64,000 nucleotides of DNA from assembly GCA_019454045.1 (NCBI GenBank), contig SKCR01035578.1:20863-84862 (forward strand), written 5' to 3'. Below are positions 23,662 through 34,984 of the stretch, one piece after another. Position 1 is the first letter of the stretch. Each line of letters starts with the position of its first letter. The DNA is from Zanthoxylum bungeanum (taxonomy: Eukaryota > Streptophyta > Magnoliopsida > Sapindales > Rutaceae). The notes beneath the pieces were generated by a model. It had not been told where the DNA came from and made no database searches. It worked only from the letters and a program-made list of their open reading frames with translations. Both the position numbers and the translations under genes were made by a program.

Positions 23662-24659
23662 GTTTAGAATGCATGTTTAAGGGTGTATGATGATAAGACC
23701 TTAACAAAGATTATTAATTGGTTGTCAATTCGCGCGAAAAACCCTCAAAACATATTAAGCGTTTTCCTTCCATTGAGTGATTCTTACTCAAGATCAAAGA
23801 CTGGCACTGGTTTGTTGGCCAAAGTCAAGACCCTTGTCCCTCGCGAATGTGTTGAATCATGAAGGCTTTGTTTCATATCAGTGTCTTGTCCAATTTGTGA
23901 TTTGTTGGCCAAATTCAAGATCACTTCTTGTCCATCGACATCGATTACGAAGCTTTCCATGGTCAATGGGTTCCGCTTAACTGGGATCACTAAGTTGTTG
24001 TGCCAAAGCCAAGGCTTAGTTGATTCAGAGGAAAAATGTTAGGGAATATATTGGATATATTGGATATATAAGATATTATGTTTCGGACTTGGATGTCCAC
24101 CTACTGGATCTAGGAATTGGATAGGATCCAATTGATCTTAGAGATCTACCTAGTTAATTATCATATAATTTGTTGGCCAGAGTCAAGATTGTGTGTTATT
24201 TAACGGGATCCTAGCCCACTAGGAAACAAGGCTTCCCGAGTACTCAACAGAGGTTAGAGGCTCACCGAAAAATAGTGGGAGGCAAGTATTAAATTTGCAA
24301 TATTCATTAGTTACTTGCCATACGCGCTCATTTCAAATTTTTCGTCAAATAATTAATATATTAGTTGGACTAATATTTAATCGTTGTTTTGATATGACAG
24401 TTGGACTGTATTCAAACTATTTCATTTATAGTTGATTATATAATTGGATTATAGTAATCAATATATTTGAATTAACTAATTTCAATTAATAGTTGATTTT
24501 ATATTGGATTATAGTAATCAATATATTTGAATTAACCTATTAAATATAGTTGATCATATAGTTGGACTATAGTAATCATTATGATGAATAGTACCTAAAA
24601 TCGTTGATTGATAGTTTGACTATTGGAATCAAGATAATTGAAAGATTAGTGTTTAAAAC
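23662..24659 (+). other. Copia-1 distal leader with short repeats
   Basis: Non-coding. It contains four dispersed copies of a CCAAAGTCAAGA-like motif (near 23819, 23909, 24002, 24178), and a degenerate ~60-bp tandem repeat at about 24420-24600 built on TTGGATTATAGTAATCA. Both have counterparts in Copia-2 (43301-43670 and 43850-43935). Confidence 0.6.
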
Positions 24660-25260
24660 ATAATCCTGGGTGAAAATGTATTTAAACGGCTTTAATTTTC
24701 AAATTGGGAATAAAACTTCAGGATAGTCCTGAAAACCGAGAAGTTACTTTATTTGATATAGTGACATCTCGAGCCTAAGCCCGGAGTTGAGCAAATAGTA
24801 GAGCATGATCCTTGGAAGATTCATGTGATGATAACTTTAGTGCTTAATCCATTAAGCTTGCCAAATAGATTCCTTAATTTCTTAAGTCAGAACTAAGGAT
24901 TAGATCCTTATAGTATGATATTGAAATTGAAGGATCTTCATAGATCTATCTTTAGATCTTAGAAGTACTAAATTGCAATATTAAACTCTTGGAGAGTTAA
25001 TGGCTATTCTCAAGGAGACAAAGCCAAAGTTTGCAATAAGGCAAAAAGCGCAAGGCGCATCTTATTTCGACATTCTAGAAGGCCAAGGCTTGGCCAAAGG
25101 CTTATGGGGTGTGGAAAAAGGGCAAAGGCAAAATTATCACAGTCTTCTAGGAAGACAAATGACATATCCCAAGATTTCTGACTAAACTGTGGCAAACAGG
25201 GTCACTGGAAGCGTGACTGCCGTATGGACAAGGCATACATGAAGGAATTGAAGACGGTAT
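24660..25260 (+). pseudogene. Copia-1 gag relic
   Basis: This aligns by eye with the Copia-2 gag: the CATAATCCTGGGTGAAAATG start matches CATAATCATGGGCGATAATG of Copia-2. The middle is deleted and there are several stops. Near 25185-25232 the zinc knuckle is still readable as NCGKQGHWKRDC, preceded by a stop. It cannot make Gag. Confidence 0.65.
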
Positions 25261-25299
25261 TAAGGCTCCGACTTCAAATATGTTTGTCATAAACATGTT

Positions 25300-28190
25300 C
25301 ACTGCTAGTATTAAAATTGGATTTTAGATTCTAGATGTTGGTACATAAAAATATGTACTGGTGTGCAGAATCTGCTGGTTAGCAGGATACTGACTTCAGT
25401 TGAGATTTATCTACGAATCGGAAACGGGACGACAATCGCTGTTTTAACCGTAGAAACCTAAGTTTATGAACAACCCTTTGGGTGTGTACTTAAATTATCA
25501 AACTTTTAGAATGTAACTAGTTTGACTAGAAATATTATCTCTATATCAGGTTTAACCCATTACGGGTATACCTTTATATTCTAGAACACTAAAGTGTTTT
25601 ATTTTATAAAGATGATATTGAGATAAACACATTAGATGTGAATAACAGTATTTATATTTTGAATATAAATAAATCTCAAACATATAACATGACAAACAAA
25701 TAGCTTAAACTGAATTAATCAGTTGAGACTTATTTGTGGCATTGTTGTCTGGGACACAATTAATAAGACTCGTATATCCACACTTTTGAAGAGTGGATAT
25801 TTTGAGGGATTGATTCTATTCAAATAATGTCTACGAATCTAGTTTATTAGGCAAAGTGCCCTAAAACATCTTTTACTTGGTAAAAGTGCAAGTGCCACCG
25901 ATCTGTTAGCCCTTGTTCATAGTGACGTAAGTGGGCCCATATCTAGCTAGGCTAGAGGTGGATATGAATGTTTCGTGACCTTTACGAATGTGGCATCGCA
26001 TTATAGTTATGTGTTTCTTTTGAAACACGGATAAAAAACTTTTGATTAATTCAAAGAGTTTCGACACGAAGTAGACAAACAGATCGGCTAAAGTATTAAA
26101 AGCGTCACAGTTAGACCATGATGGAAAATACTTAAACAATAAGTTTCTCAAATACTTGAAAGAGTATAGTATTCTTTCAATGAGGACTCCTCCCGGAACA
26201 CGTCAATTTGACAGTGTGTCCGAGCGGAGAAACCGAATTTTGTTCGACATGATAAGGTTAATCATGAGTCGCTCTGAGCTACCATTTCCTTCAAGGGATA
26301 CACATTAATCAGTGCAAAACTTATTTTGAATAAGGTTCCATAAAAATCTGTTTGACAGACTTCATATTAGATATGAACATGAAAGAAACCGGGTTTTCTC
26401 ATTCCTGTAGATTTGAGTATGCTGGGCATATGTTCGGATGATACCAAACTAGAACCCAAATTGGATAAGTTCCTAAGTTGTGGGTTATCCTAGGGAAACC
26501 AAGTATAGTACTTATACAACTCACTAAAGAACAATGTAATTATTGCTCGCCATGCGGTTTTCTTGAGAGGAATATTTATATGCAGTGGTAAGTGTGAGGT
26601 GAGGAAAGTAAACTCGATGAAAACGGAGTAATACTATTCCAGGCACCGATTCCTTAATGGAACACAAATAGTTCATCAAGGATGAAACTATACCAATAAT
26701 CTTCGAATACACAAGAACCACGTAAGTCGGAGAGAGTCAGAAAACAAACTGGGGTATGGGTTTCTGATCTCACCTCATGAATATGTCAATCTTATTGAGA
26801 ATACGAACTGACTACGTATGAGGAAGTGATACAAGGTATCGACTCCCTATTATGGCAAAGTGCCATGATGTCCGAAATGGATTCCATGTGAACCAACCAA
26901 GTTTAGACACTGGTTGATGTACCGGAAGGCATTGTGCCTATTGGTACTATATAAGTCTTCAAGGAAGACATACATGGAAGGAAACATACCAACGTACAAA
27001 GCTAGGCTTGTACCGAAAAGGTATCGTTATCAACATTGTGTCGATTACGACGAAACCTTTTACCCATTGCCATTGTTAAATCCATTTGGATAATGCTTGC
27101 TGCTGCTGCATGGCAACTAAACGCCAAAATTGTTTTCCTTAACGAAAACCTTTTGGAGGATGTTTACAACATCCTGACGGTTTTGTCGTACCAAAACGAG
27201 CAAACAAGGTTTGCAGTTATTCGATCCATTGATGGATTGAAGCAAGCATTGAGTTCTTAGAACTATGTCGCTTTGATGTAATCATAATGGTATATGATTT
27301 CATTCAAAACAAAAATGATTCTTGTGTATATAAGGAGGTTAGTGGGAGCGCACTGACAATAAATATCCTATATAATGATAATATGTCATTTCTTGGAAAT
27401 GACATTCCTATATAATGATGACATATCATTTCTTGGAAATGATATTCCCATAATTCAATCGGTGAAGTTTGTCTTTCATGAAAAAGTCTCCGTAGAATTC
27501 TTGGGAGAGACAACCTTTATTCTAGGAATAAAGATCTACTGGGATAGATCTAAAAGTTGTTGGTACTCTCCGAGAACTCGTACATTGAAATAAATGTACG
27601 CGACCTGGTGTCTCATATGCTTTGAGCATATGGAGTCATAATCAGGCCAATCCAAGTGATAGTCACTAGATTGATATTAAGAACATCTTTTAGTATCTTA
27701 GAGAACTAAGGATGCTTTTTACACTATGGAGAAGGAGAACTTGAAGTGACTGGGTTCACTACTGCAAGTTTCCAAACCGATAAGAACGACTAAAAGTCGT
27801 AACAAAGGTACTATAAAGTTTGAATAACAGAACAGTGAGCTGGAAATTTTCCATGCAAGATACTGTTACCGAATAAACAACAAAAGTGGGATATTGCTGC
27901 AACCGAGAGAGCAATAGAAGCCTTCTGGATTGATAATAATCCTAATCAGATTAGGAGTAGTTCTGTTAGCAGCTGAGCTAGGCTACAGCACATGCTAAAG
28001 AATTAATGGTCTCAACAACGATCTAGATAAATACTTCGAATATTCATCTGATTCGTTCGGATCATACATCGTGGCGATGTGATGATCGAATAAATCGCAT
28101 CAGATAGTAATCATGCAAATCCGCTGACGAAAGCATTTCCTCAGCAGAAGTTTGAGCGAACCGTACATAGTTCGGGTGTAGGACACTTGA
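25300..28190 (+). pseudogene. Copia-1 pol relic (protease, integrase, RT, RNase H)
   Basis: The order of domains matches Copia-2 throughout. The protease region around 25315 reads W-I-L-D-S-R-C, with the catalytic DSG changed to DSR. A pre-integrase segment follows near 25735 (YLWHCCLGH). The integrase start LVHSDVSGP is near 25912, and decayed integrase runs to about 26450. RT spans about 26800-27560, with a readable piece at 27036-27260. RNase H relics run about 27740-28190. Numerous frameshifts, stops and small deletions make it non-functional. Confidence 0.75.
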
Positions 28191-28207
28191 GTGATTGGCT
28201 ATAGGCC

Positions 28208-28218
28208 AAGTGGGAGAT
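28208..28218 (+). other. Copia-1 polypurine tract
   Basis: AAGTGGGAGAT abuts the 3' LTR and is identical in Copia-2 (47888-47898). Confidence 0.85.
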
Positions 28219-30293
28219 TGTTGGACAGTTATGACCCATAGCATCACTATTTGTACAGATCATGGTGTTGTTGTATCAATTAACTATGTGACAAAGAAAA
28301 TTGCTCTTTTATCATTTGTAATTAGATTACCAAGATATATAAATGATAAAAGGTCCATATGATTAGTTTCGGATTGAGATGATATGAGACAGTACCAATC
28401 CATAAAGGTTTTATCATTAAATATCCATAGTCGTAGTATTATCAAGATTGGACATCGATAATGCGGAATAGACTAGTATTACACTTGTGCGCGTTGTGGG
28501 AGCATAAATGCATAATTCTCATATATTTGGGTATATGATACTCATGCAAGTGTAATAGGAGGTTGTGTTTACCGATGGTATGGAAACAGCTTCGCTCTGG
28601 ATAGACCCATCGAAATTCCATTGGTAGTATGACTATGTGTCTATGGAAGTCCGAATCAGGGTAGGTGTATTTGGTCTTAACCTGAGACTTGCACCGCTAA
28701 TACTTGCGACAATCAATATACTTTGGTTTTGGTCATCCAGAGCTTTAACAGGTTCTGTGTACGCCTCTTCTTGGTATATTGAGAATCGTAGTGTATTGGG
28801 TGTGATGTCGAGATGGAAGTATCACTCCAGTCATAGTGGAGATGATGATCACGTAGGATACGAAACTGGTGCTCTTATATACTACAGTCATCGGGATAAT
28901 ATTACTAGGTCATGATTATCCGATTATAGAGACTAGTTACCAGAGATCTGATATGTGCTTCGTACGGGGCAGACACAATTCCAGCCCCAGGCCTTGCACG
29001 TGACATCCGATACTGGATCAAAATACGCAATACTACGTATACTACGCCTGATATAGATCACATATTCCAGTAAGAATATTTCTGGAGAATTGGGTAGGCA
29101 CGGTGCTTTGCTAGAAGCCAACCATGTCTTGTAAATCGATAAAAATGTAGTACTAGGTACGTACGTGTTCGGATAGTCCGACGACCGGATTTACTGCCAA
29201 CATATCCGGGGATCTCATGGGTCGCTTCCCGAAGATTCACCGATGACGTATGACTCGCACTTTATTAATCTGGGATTAATTATAAGAGAGAGAAAATTAA
29301 TCTGGGATTAATTACAGATATATTTTATCTGGGATAAAATATTAATTAAAGAGAGAGAGAACGATTAATTTGGAATTAATCGATAAAATAATATATTCTA
29401 TATATTATAAGAAATTGGATTTCGACGCTGAATTTAAATTAGATTTTAATTCGGGCGAACGAGTTAATTTAGAATAATTCGTTAGCGACGTGAATAGTAA
29501 TTTTGCAAGGCAAAATTATTTAATTGAATTGATTTAATTACGTCGCAACGGAAAATTCGTTAATTCGGAATTAGCGAACCCGAGCCCGAGAGTGTTTGCG
29601 GGACCACTCGCATTTCGAATTCAAGTGTGGCCCACAAGTCACATCTAGCATCAAATCACTAGTCAGTCAAGTGATGAAAGTCACATCACTTTGAATGATG
29701 TGATGCTTGTCATCATTGATTGATGTGAATAGTGACATGAGTGGTTGATGGCATTTTTGGCCATTTTTGGCTCCAAATTCTTTTGACTTTTTGAAAGCCT
29801 TTTACAAGATTTTGGAGATCAATCTTTTGGTATTAGTTTTAGAAACAAAACCAAAACCATCACCCTTGCCCTTCTCTCTCTCCACTCAAGGTTTGGAACC
29901 ATTTCCCTTCTCTCCCTCTCTCGGCTTTGAAGGCAAAATTTCCTCTTCTTTTCTTGTCAAATGCCGAGATCAATATGAAGTGAAATGGAATATTTGTTGC
30001 AAATCTTGCCAATGCTAGCACATGAAGAGTCATCCTAAGGTGATAGGGAACTAACTTATGAGCATGGAATCACCACACAAAGCTTGGAGCTTGGAGATTC
30101 ATCCATGGAGTTGACCGAATATGGAGGAGCACAAAAAGTGGCCAAAGCCGAGAGGTCAAGGAGCTTGGAGTTTTGTTGTTCCTCGTATTGCATAACCGAT
30201 CAATGTAAGTATGATTTCGCCATTCTTCATTGTTGTATTCACACATGTTTCATTGCTTGAAATTCGATCTTGGGACTAACTACAAACCCAACA
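28219..30293 (+). repeat. Copia-1 3' LTR
   Basis: It runs from TGTTGGACAG to CCCAACA and is the partner of 15832-17906. A ~92-codon open frame (28637-28915) is present in the equivalent place in all four copia LTRs of this window but is probably not a gene. Confidence 0.9.
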
Positions 30294-30298
30294 ATGGG

Positions 30299-30469
30299 TT
30301 CGTGTCAAAACCTTTAAAAGAACTAATATTCACTGCCAGAACTGCTCCGGATCTAATAGACAAACTCTTAGCCTATGAACCACAAGTTGACCCTATCATT
30401 TCAAAGATAAATTGGTCCGAGGACGATCGTGGTAAGAGGCGTCGGATTAATCTGGATCTTAACCTTTAA
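30299..30469 (+). pseudogene. LOG-like: LOG-family enzyme, C-terminal 56 codons with KRRR and LDLNL tail
   Basis: It continues the frame broken at 15831. Codons 162-217 of the pre-insertion frame start with GFVS-type sequence (Gly161 lies before the insert), which matches the GFIS/GFV of plant LOGs. An APDLIDKLLAYEP stretch corresponds to the AKEL..KLE.Y of the family. The end departs from usual LOGs: after SKINW, an acidic ED-D run leads to KRRR (207-210) and the final five residues LDLNL (213-217), then TAA. KRRR could act as a nuclear signal, and LDLNL fits the LxLxL form of the EAR repression motif. Both are inferences. The piece alone has an ATG only in copia LTR sequence (30230), so it is not a separate gene. 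Confidence 0.85.
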
Positions 30470-30997
30470 TTTCCTGTAGAATTTCAGCTAACCAGGTATT
30501 ATCTTATAAACTCTTCTTCTACTGTTTAAGACATTGGGGACAATGTCTCATTTAGGTTTGGGGGATGGAATTAGTTGATCAATACCTTCTTTTTAGTTTG
30601 TGTGTTATTTTTATTTTTAGTCCAAAATTTTTCGAAAAATACAAAAAAATTGATTTCTTTTTCAAAAATTACAAAATGATTTTGCGTTTTTGTGTTTTTA
30701 TTTTGACTAAAAAGGTGAAATTCGTAAGAGATAGTTGAGTAAGGAGTTTCCACTCCTGAGACGTATCTCAAACCTATTTCGGAACAAGTTAGTTTTTGTT
30801 TATTTCATTTTAAATTATTTAATTTGTAAATTCTCCATAAAATTGACTAAAATGGATCTTTATATGCTCAGTTGACATGTATTATCAACATGTATAGTAA
30901 CATACAGACATGAACTGTAATTGAAAAGTTTGGAATATTCAGTGCTCTAATTTAATTGGAGGAAGCATCTCAAAAAGCAATGGAGTAAAAAAAAAAA

Positions 30998-31240
30998 TCT
31001 GAGATCCGAGTTATTAAGTCTGTAAGGGTGTTTTAAACCTAGTGCCCTAAAGCCAACTGGTTTGGGAGTCACTGGCCCAAAGCTCGCTACATGGATCAAG
31101 GATGTTGCAAGAATATATATATATCTGAAGTCTGAGTAATTAAGTCCGTAGGGGTGTCTTAATACATAGTGCCCTAAAGCCAACTGGTTTGGGAGCCACC
31201 GACCCAAAGCTCGCTACATAGACGGAAGATATTGTATATA
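30998..31240 (+). repeat. Two-unit tandem repeat, ~127-bp period
   Basis: AGTGCCCTAAAGCCAACTGG occurs at 31041 and 31168, and is followed in both by TTTGGGAG.CAC and CCCAAAGCTCGCTACAT. Units differ at about 15 positions. Confidence 0.85.
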
Positions 31241-31781
31241 AATAAAAGATAAAATCAAAAATCAAAGAAAAAAATCAGAAAAATCCGAAAAATTATTCCA
31301 TTGCTGCAAAAAGGTGTGAATTCTGATAAAACTTTAGGACAAAAATATTACTCTCTTATCAACTGCATTTATGACTGTTGTGGGAAAAAATGAGTTGTTT
31401 AATATTATGTTGGCTGTGTATATGGAGAATGGTAAATATAATCGGAGAATTTACTTATTCAGTAATTTAGAAAGAAACAAAACAGCTAGTAACTTGGAGT
31501 AGAAGTTTCACCTGATTAGTTACTAACTTTTTTATTCTCTTTTCGCTTGTCTTTTTGCTTTTGTGTGCATTAGTTTGACTACCTTTTTACTTTTGTAAAA
31601 TATTTGTGGGTATCATTGCTGTAAACCCTCACGATACTACAACTCGTCCACTATGGACACCTATGGGTTTAAGAGCTTGTTGCATACGCTAAATGCAACC
31701 GTGATCCCTACAAAAGTGGCATAGTTTAAATTTTTTTATGATATTTTATTTTGTGTTTTGCTCGAGGACTAGCAAAATGTT

Positions 31782-31794
31782 AGGTTTGGGGGTG
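31782..31794 (+). other. LOG element polypurine tract
   Basis: AGGTTTGGGGGTG lies immediately before the 3' LTR start TGATGAG at 31795. Confidence 0.85.
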
Positions 31795-33766
31795 TGATGA
31801 GTGGTATTTATATCACTATTTCCCACTCATTTAACCTAATATTTTGTATAGTTTCTTGAGTTTTGTGAACGTTTTGATGTGTTTTATTGTTATTTTGTAG
31901 ATAAATAAAGTTTGGAAAGCATTGGAAGCAATTTGGGGCCAAAACAGTGAAAAATGACGAAAAAGGGTATTTTGGTAATTTGGCCGCGTCACGACGCCTA
32001 ACGTGCAGCGGTCATGCTAACGTGCGCCGACGGACACATGTCAGAATCTGAGAAATTGGCCTTGCTAACGTGCGCCAGATCTTTCAAACGTGCGCCGATC
32101 TTGCTAACGTGCGCCATGCCACTTGTCATCATCACAGAAGATCAGCTAAAATGCGCCATTGCCACATGTCATAATCCTATTGGACCAAACATAACGCGTG
32201 CCACGTGTCGCCTTATCATTGGACCGAATCACCAGTGAATCACATGCTGCCACGTGTCAAGCTCTCATTGGACCGATCTTTACAGCGTGCAACGTGTCAG
32301 ATTCTCATTGGACCGAAACATCCACCAATCACCGTGTGCCACATGTCGCCTTCCCATTGCACCACATTCAGCGCGTGCCACATGTCATCACCGGATTGTG
32401 CCGACGGATTCAGCGTGGTCAAAAACTGCTTTGACCGAAAACGCGTGCCAACGTCGCGACGCTGTGATGTTTGGCTTCGCCACGCCGGTTGCCGAGTTTG
32501 CCTATAAATTGAGGTCTTCACCACTTCATTTGGTGTGCTTTCCTTGGGAGCTTTTCCCTGTTTTTAGAGGATTGCATCTAGTTTTTGTAAATATAAATAA
32601 TATTTAGTTTATATATTTTAATTTTCAGTAATAATAATAGTTCTTCTTCTTCTCTTTTCTTTTATATTTTATAGTTAAATTTCCGCTGGGGTAAAAGGTG
32701 AAACATTTAATATAATTTTCTAGGTAAATCTCACTTAACTATAATTTATAAATTATAATTTAACCGAATTAATTAATGTCAGACTTTATTATCGCCTATA
32801 TGGTCGGGTTAAATATAAATTACTTTACCGCCTATATGGCTGGTCTTTATGTGACAAATAATTACCGCCTATATGGCTGGTGTAGTTGGACTAAATGGAT
32901 TACTGCCTATATGGTTGGTTTTAATTGTTTTTATTAATTACTGAGAAAGCAGAACATAAAATAATTTATATATTATAATAAGTGAGATTCCTAGATAAGA
33001 AATATTAAATGTGGATCCTCTAACCCCCAGCATTTTATTTTTATTCTAGGGAAGTGATGAAACACAATATTCACACTTAATAATTGATTTTCTTTTTATT
33101 GGTAATTCTTTAGTTTGTTTATTGAGTCTTAAGGTTAATTCTTCTTGTTGTCTGATCACCAATAAGATTGATATGGTAAACTTAAAATGAACTAGACATA
33201 GGGATTTTAGGTTTCAGCCTTAGATTCAATAGTCCACGATCTTCCTTGAGGATAGATAACCCTTTAATAGATTTCCTTACAGGATAGACATATACCTGTC
33301 GGGCGGGGGTAGCCACAATTGGAACTTGATCTTAATGAATCCAGGTATTTGGTTGACATAGACATATGGTTCAATTGGGTTATACTGGGTATTTGCGTCT
33401 GACCATCAATAAAGGCTTTTGCATAATTTCGTGTTCCAGGTTAGCAAACTGATTTATTACACATAAATAAGAGAATCAATTCATCTTTATAATAATATTG
33501 TGTGGAGTCACGACCCTAGATCCTTGAGTCTTTTCTTTTATTTTCCTTAGTATTTTCTTTTGAGTCTATTTTTATTTTAATTAGCAAATCCACATTCAAC
33601 CAACCAAAAGCAATCAATTCTCTTCTCCCTATAATTAGATACTTGTAAATAAATAGTATCAATAATTAGTAACAACAGTAGGAATTAAGTCCTCGTGGGA
33701 TCGATATTTTTATACTACTTGAACGATACGTACGCTTGCGTTATACGTGTGTGTTTACGCCGGTCA
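31795..33766 (+). repeat. 3' LTR of LOG element
   Basis: This is the partner of 11454-13419, with the TATA box at 32503-32510 and the four 17-mers at 32789-32920. Several G-box cores have changed from CACGTG to CACATG, consistent with CpG deamination. The TSD CTATC follows at 33767-33771. Confidence 0.9.
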
Positions 33767-33771
33767 CTATC

Positions 33772-34984
33772 CAATAGTCGCAAGTTCTGATATCAAATAT
33801 CAAAATAATCATTCAACAATATTTTAAATAACTAGACATGAGATTTGGTATCCAATACTTACAGTTGTCATGTTGTGAGAATCAATGTTTTCTACACACA
33901 ACTATACGCATCTCATTTTTTTAGCTTTATTATTTTGCCTTCAACTATTTACAACAATTGCAAATAATTGAAAAGTAAATAGTGTTGGACATGTAACCTC
34001 TAAATGTCACTAAAGCCAAGAAACATCATTATCAGATAAATAAATAACTAATGGGGTTTTCTTAATGCCAATGAAGAATCTCAAGACATGAACTAATTCT
34101 TGTCAATCTTTACCGCATAAGAAACTATTCTCTCTAGAAGGATTATATCATAGTCTATTCTAATCTAGAACATATTCTAGAAATCTGCAACATAAGTGAA
34201 GTTAGAAAACATATATAAAATATGCATGCAGTGGATAAAAATTTAATTCTATCTAAATAATAGAATACGGAAAATACATAAGCGACAATTTTCATAAAAT
34301 TACACACTGCATTAGTTATGGATTTTAACCTAGCAGTGCCTCCTACTACTTTACGTAATACCGTAATCCCCAACGAAAAAAAAGAATTCAATAATTAAAT
34401 CGAATTCCATAATGGGAAGTGGACCCCATGAATATATTTCGACTTACAGCTTTGGCACGTTCTCACATACGTATATTAACGGGTAGACAACTCATTGTCA
34501 ATCACACTCGTTGTGACTCCTGATTTTGTCCTGACCATTTCTCGTTATGACAGCTTTGGAACGTTTACAGGAGTCGTATCAAGGCTTCACTTGTCAATGA
34601 CAAACTCAAGCTACTGATGTAGTCCTGACAGCTTTGGCACGTTCAGGATTTCCACTTTCATTTGAATTTGTCTCTTATCATATAAGTTCTACCGGCATAA
34701 ATGAACTACATTAAACATAATTGCACAGCTTTGGCACGATATAGCTATAGCATCGTGAAATCATTCACATCCGTATTGACAAGGATGACGAAGAAACAAG
34801 TATTCCTAATGCTAGTCACTTTATAAAATCTTATTTAACGGGGATTTTCCTAAAAAATATAATTAAATTTATTTAATAAAATTAAATAATACATGCATAT
34901 AAAAAGTAAAGATCAGATTAAATATCAAATTTAAAGGGCTAATCATATCATGGGTCCAGAATCAGACTTGCTCTTATACCATTT
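33772..34984 (-). other. Decayed copia element, leader/gag part
   Basis: This continues the sequence interrupted at 11448. No frame is readable. Four copies of an ACAGCTTTGGCACGT motif lie near 34446, 34549, 34627 and 34725. On the minus strand they sit between the primer site and where gag would be. Confidence 0.5.
34970..34981 (-). other. Primer-binding site of decayed copia element
   Basis: On the minus strand this reads TGGTATAAGAGC after an LTR end CCCCAACA and AAA. It is a one/two-base variant of the initiator tRNA-Met site and sets the element direction as minus. Confidence 0.65.

Larger units (their letters stand above)
15832..30293 (+). mobile_element. Copia-1: decayed Ty1/copia element inside LOG
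   Basis: LTRs of 2075 bp each (15832-17906, 28219-30293), an initiator-Met-type primer site, a PPT (AAGTGGGAGAT) and a perfect TSD are present. The interior follows the order of Copia-2 but is broken by many stops, frameshifts and deletions. It is inflated by four tandem copies of a ~1.45-kb leader unit. By eye the two LTRs differ at about 18 positions in their first 330 bp, so the insertion is much older than Copia-2. Confidence 0.9.
30470..31794 (+). other. LOG element 3' region with hairpin and two PPT-like tracts
   Basis: Non-coding. ACATTGGGGACAATGT at 30531-30546 is a perfect 6-bp hairpin followed by AGGTTTGGGGGA (30554-30565), the layout seen near the 3' end of Athila/Tat elements. 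A second tract, AGGTTTGGGGGTG (31782-31794), abuts the LTR and is the functional PPT by position. Between them are a two-unit tandem repeat (30998-31240) and A-rich runs. Confidence 0.65.
11454..33766 (+). mobile_element. LOG-carrying Athila-like LTR retrotransposon (interrupted by Copia-1)
   Basis: LTRs at 11454-13419 and 31795-33766 share ends TGATGAGTGG...CCGGTCA. A TGGCGCCGTTGCCGGGGA primer site follows the left LTR and an AGGTTTGGGGGTG polypurine tract precedes the right one. The 5-bp TSD CTATC is perfect. Without the nested Copia-1 the element is about 7.8 kb. The interior holds a gag-remnant frame (13556-14317), a short unknown frame, the GGGAGGCAACCCATGC block found after pol in the minus-strand Athila piece, a LOG enzyme frame, and a long 3' region. 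No protease, RT or integrase is present, so it must borrow enzymes. LTR copies differ by several percent by eye. PBS and 3' motifs are those of Athila-type Ty3 elements. Confidence 0.85.

Noticed and set aside
30230..30469. A separate 79-aa gene starting in the copia LTR
   Set aside because: Its first 23 codons are LTR sequence; the rest is the LOG C-terminus. It is an artefact of the insertion.
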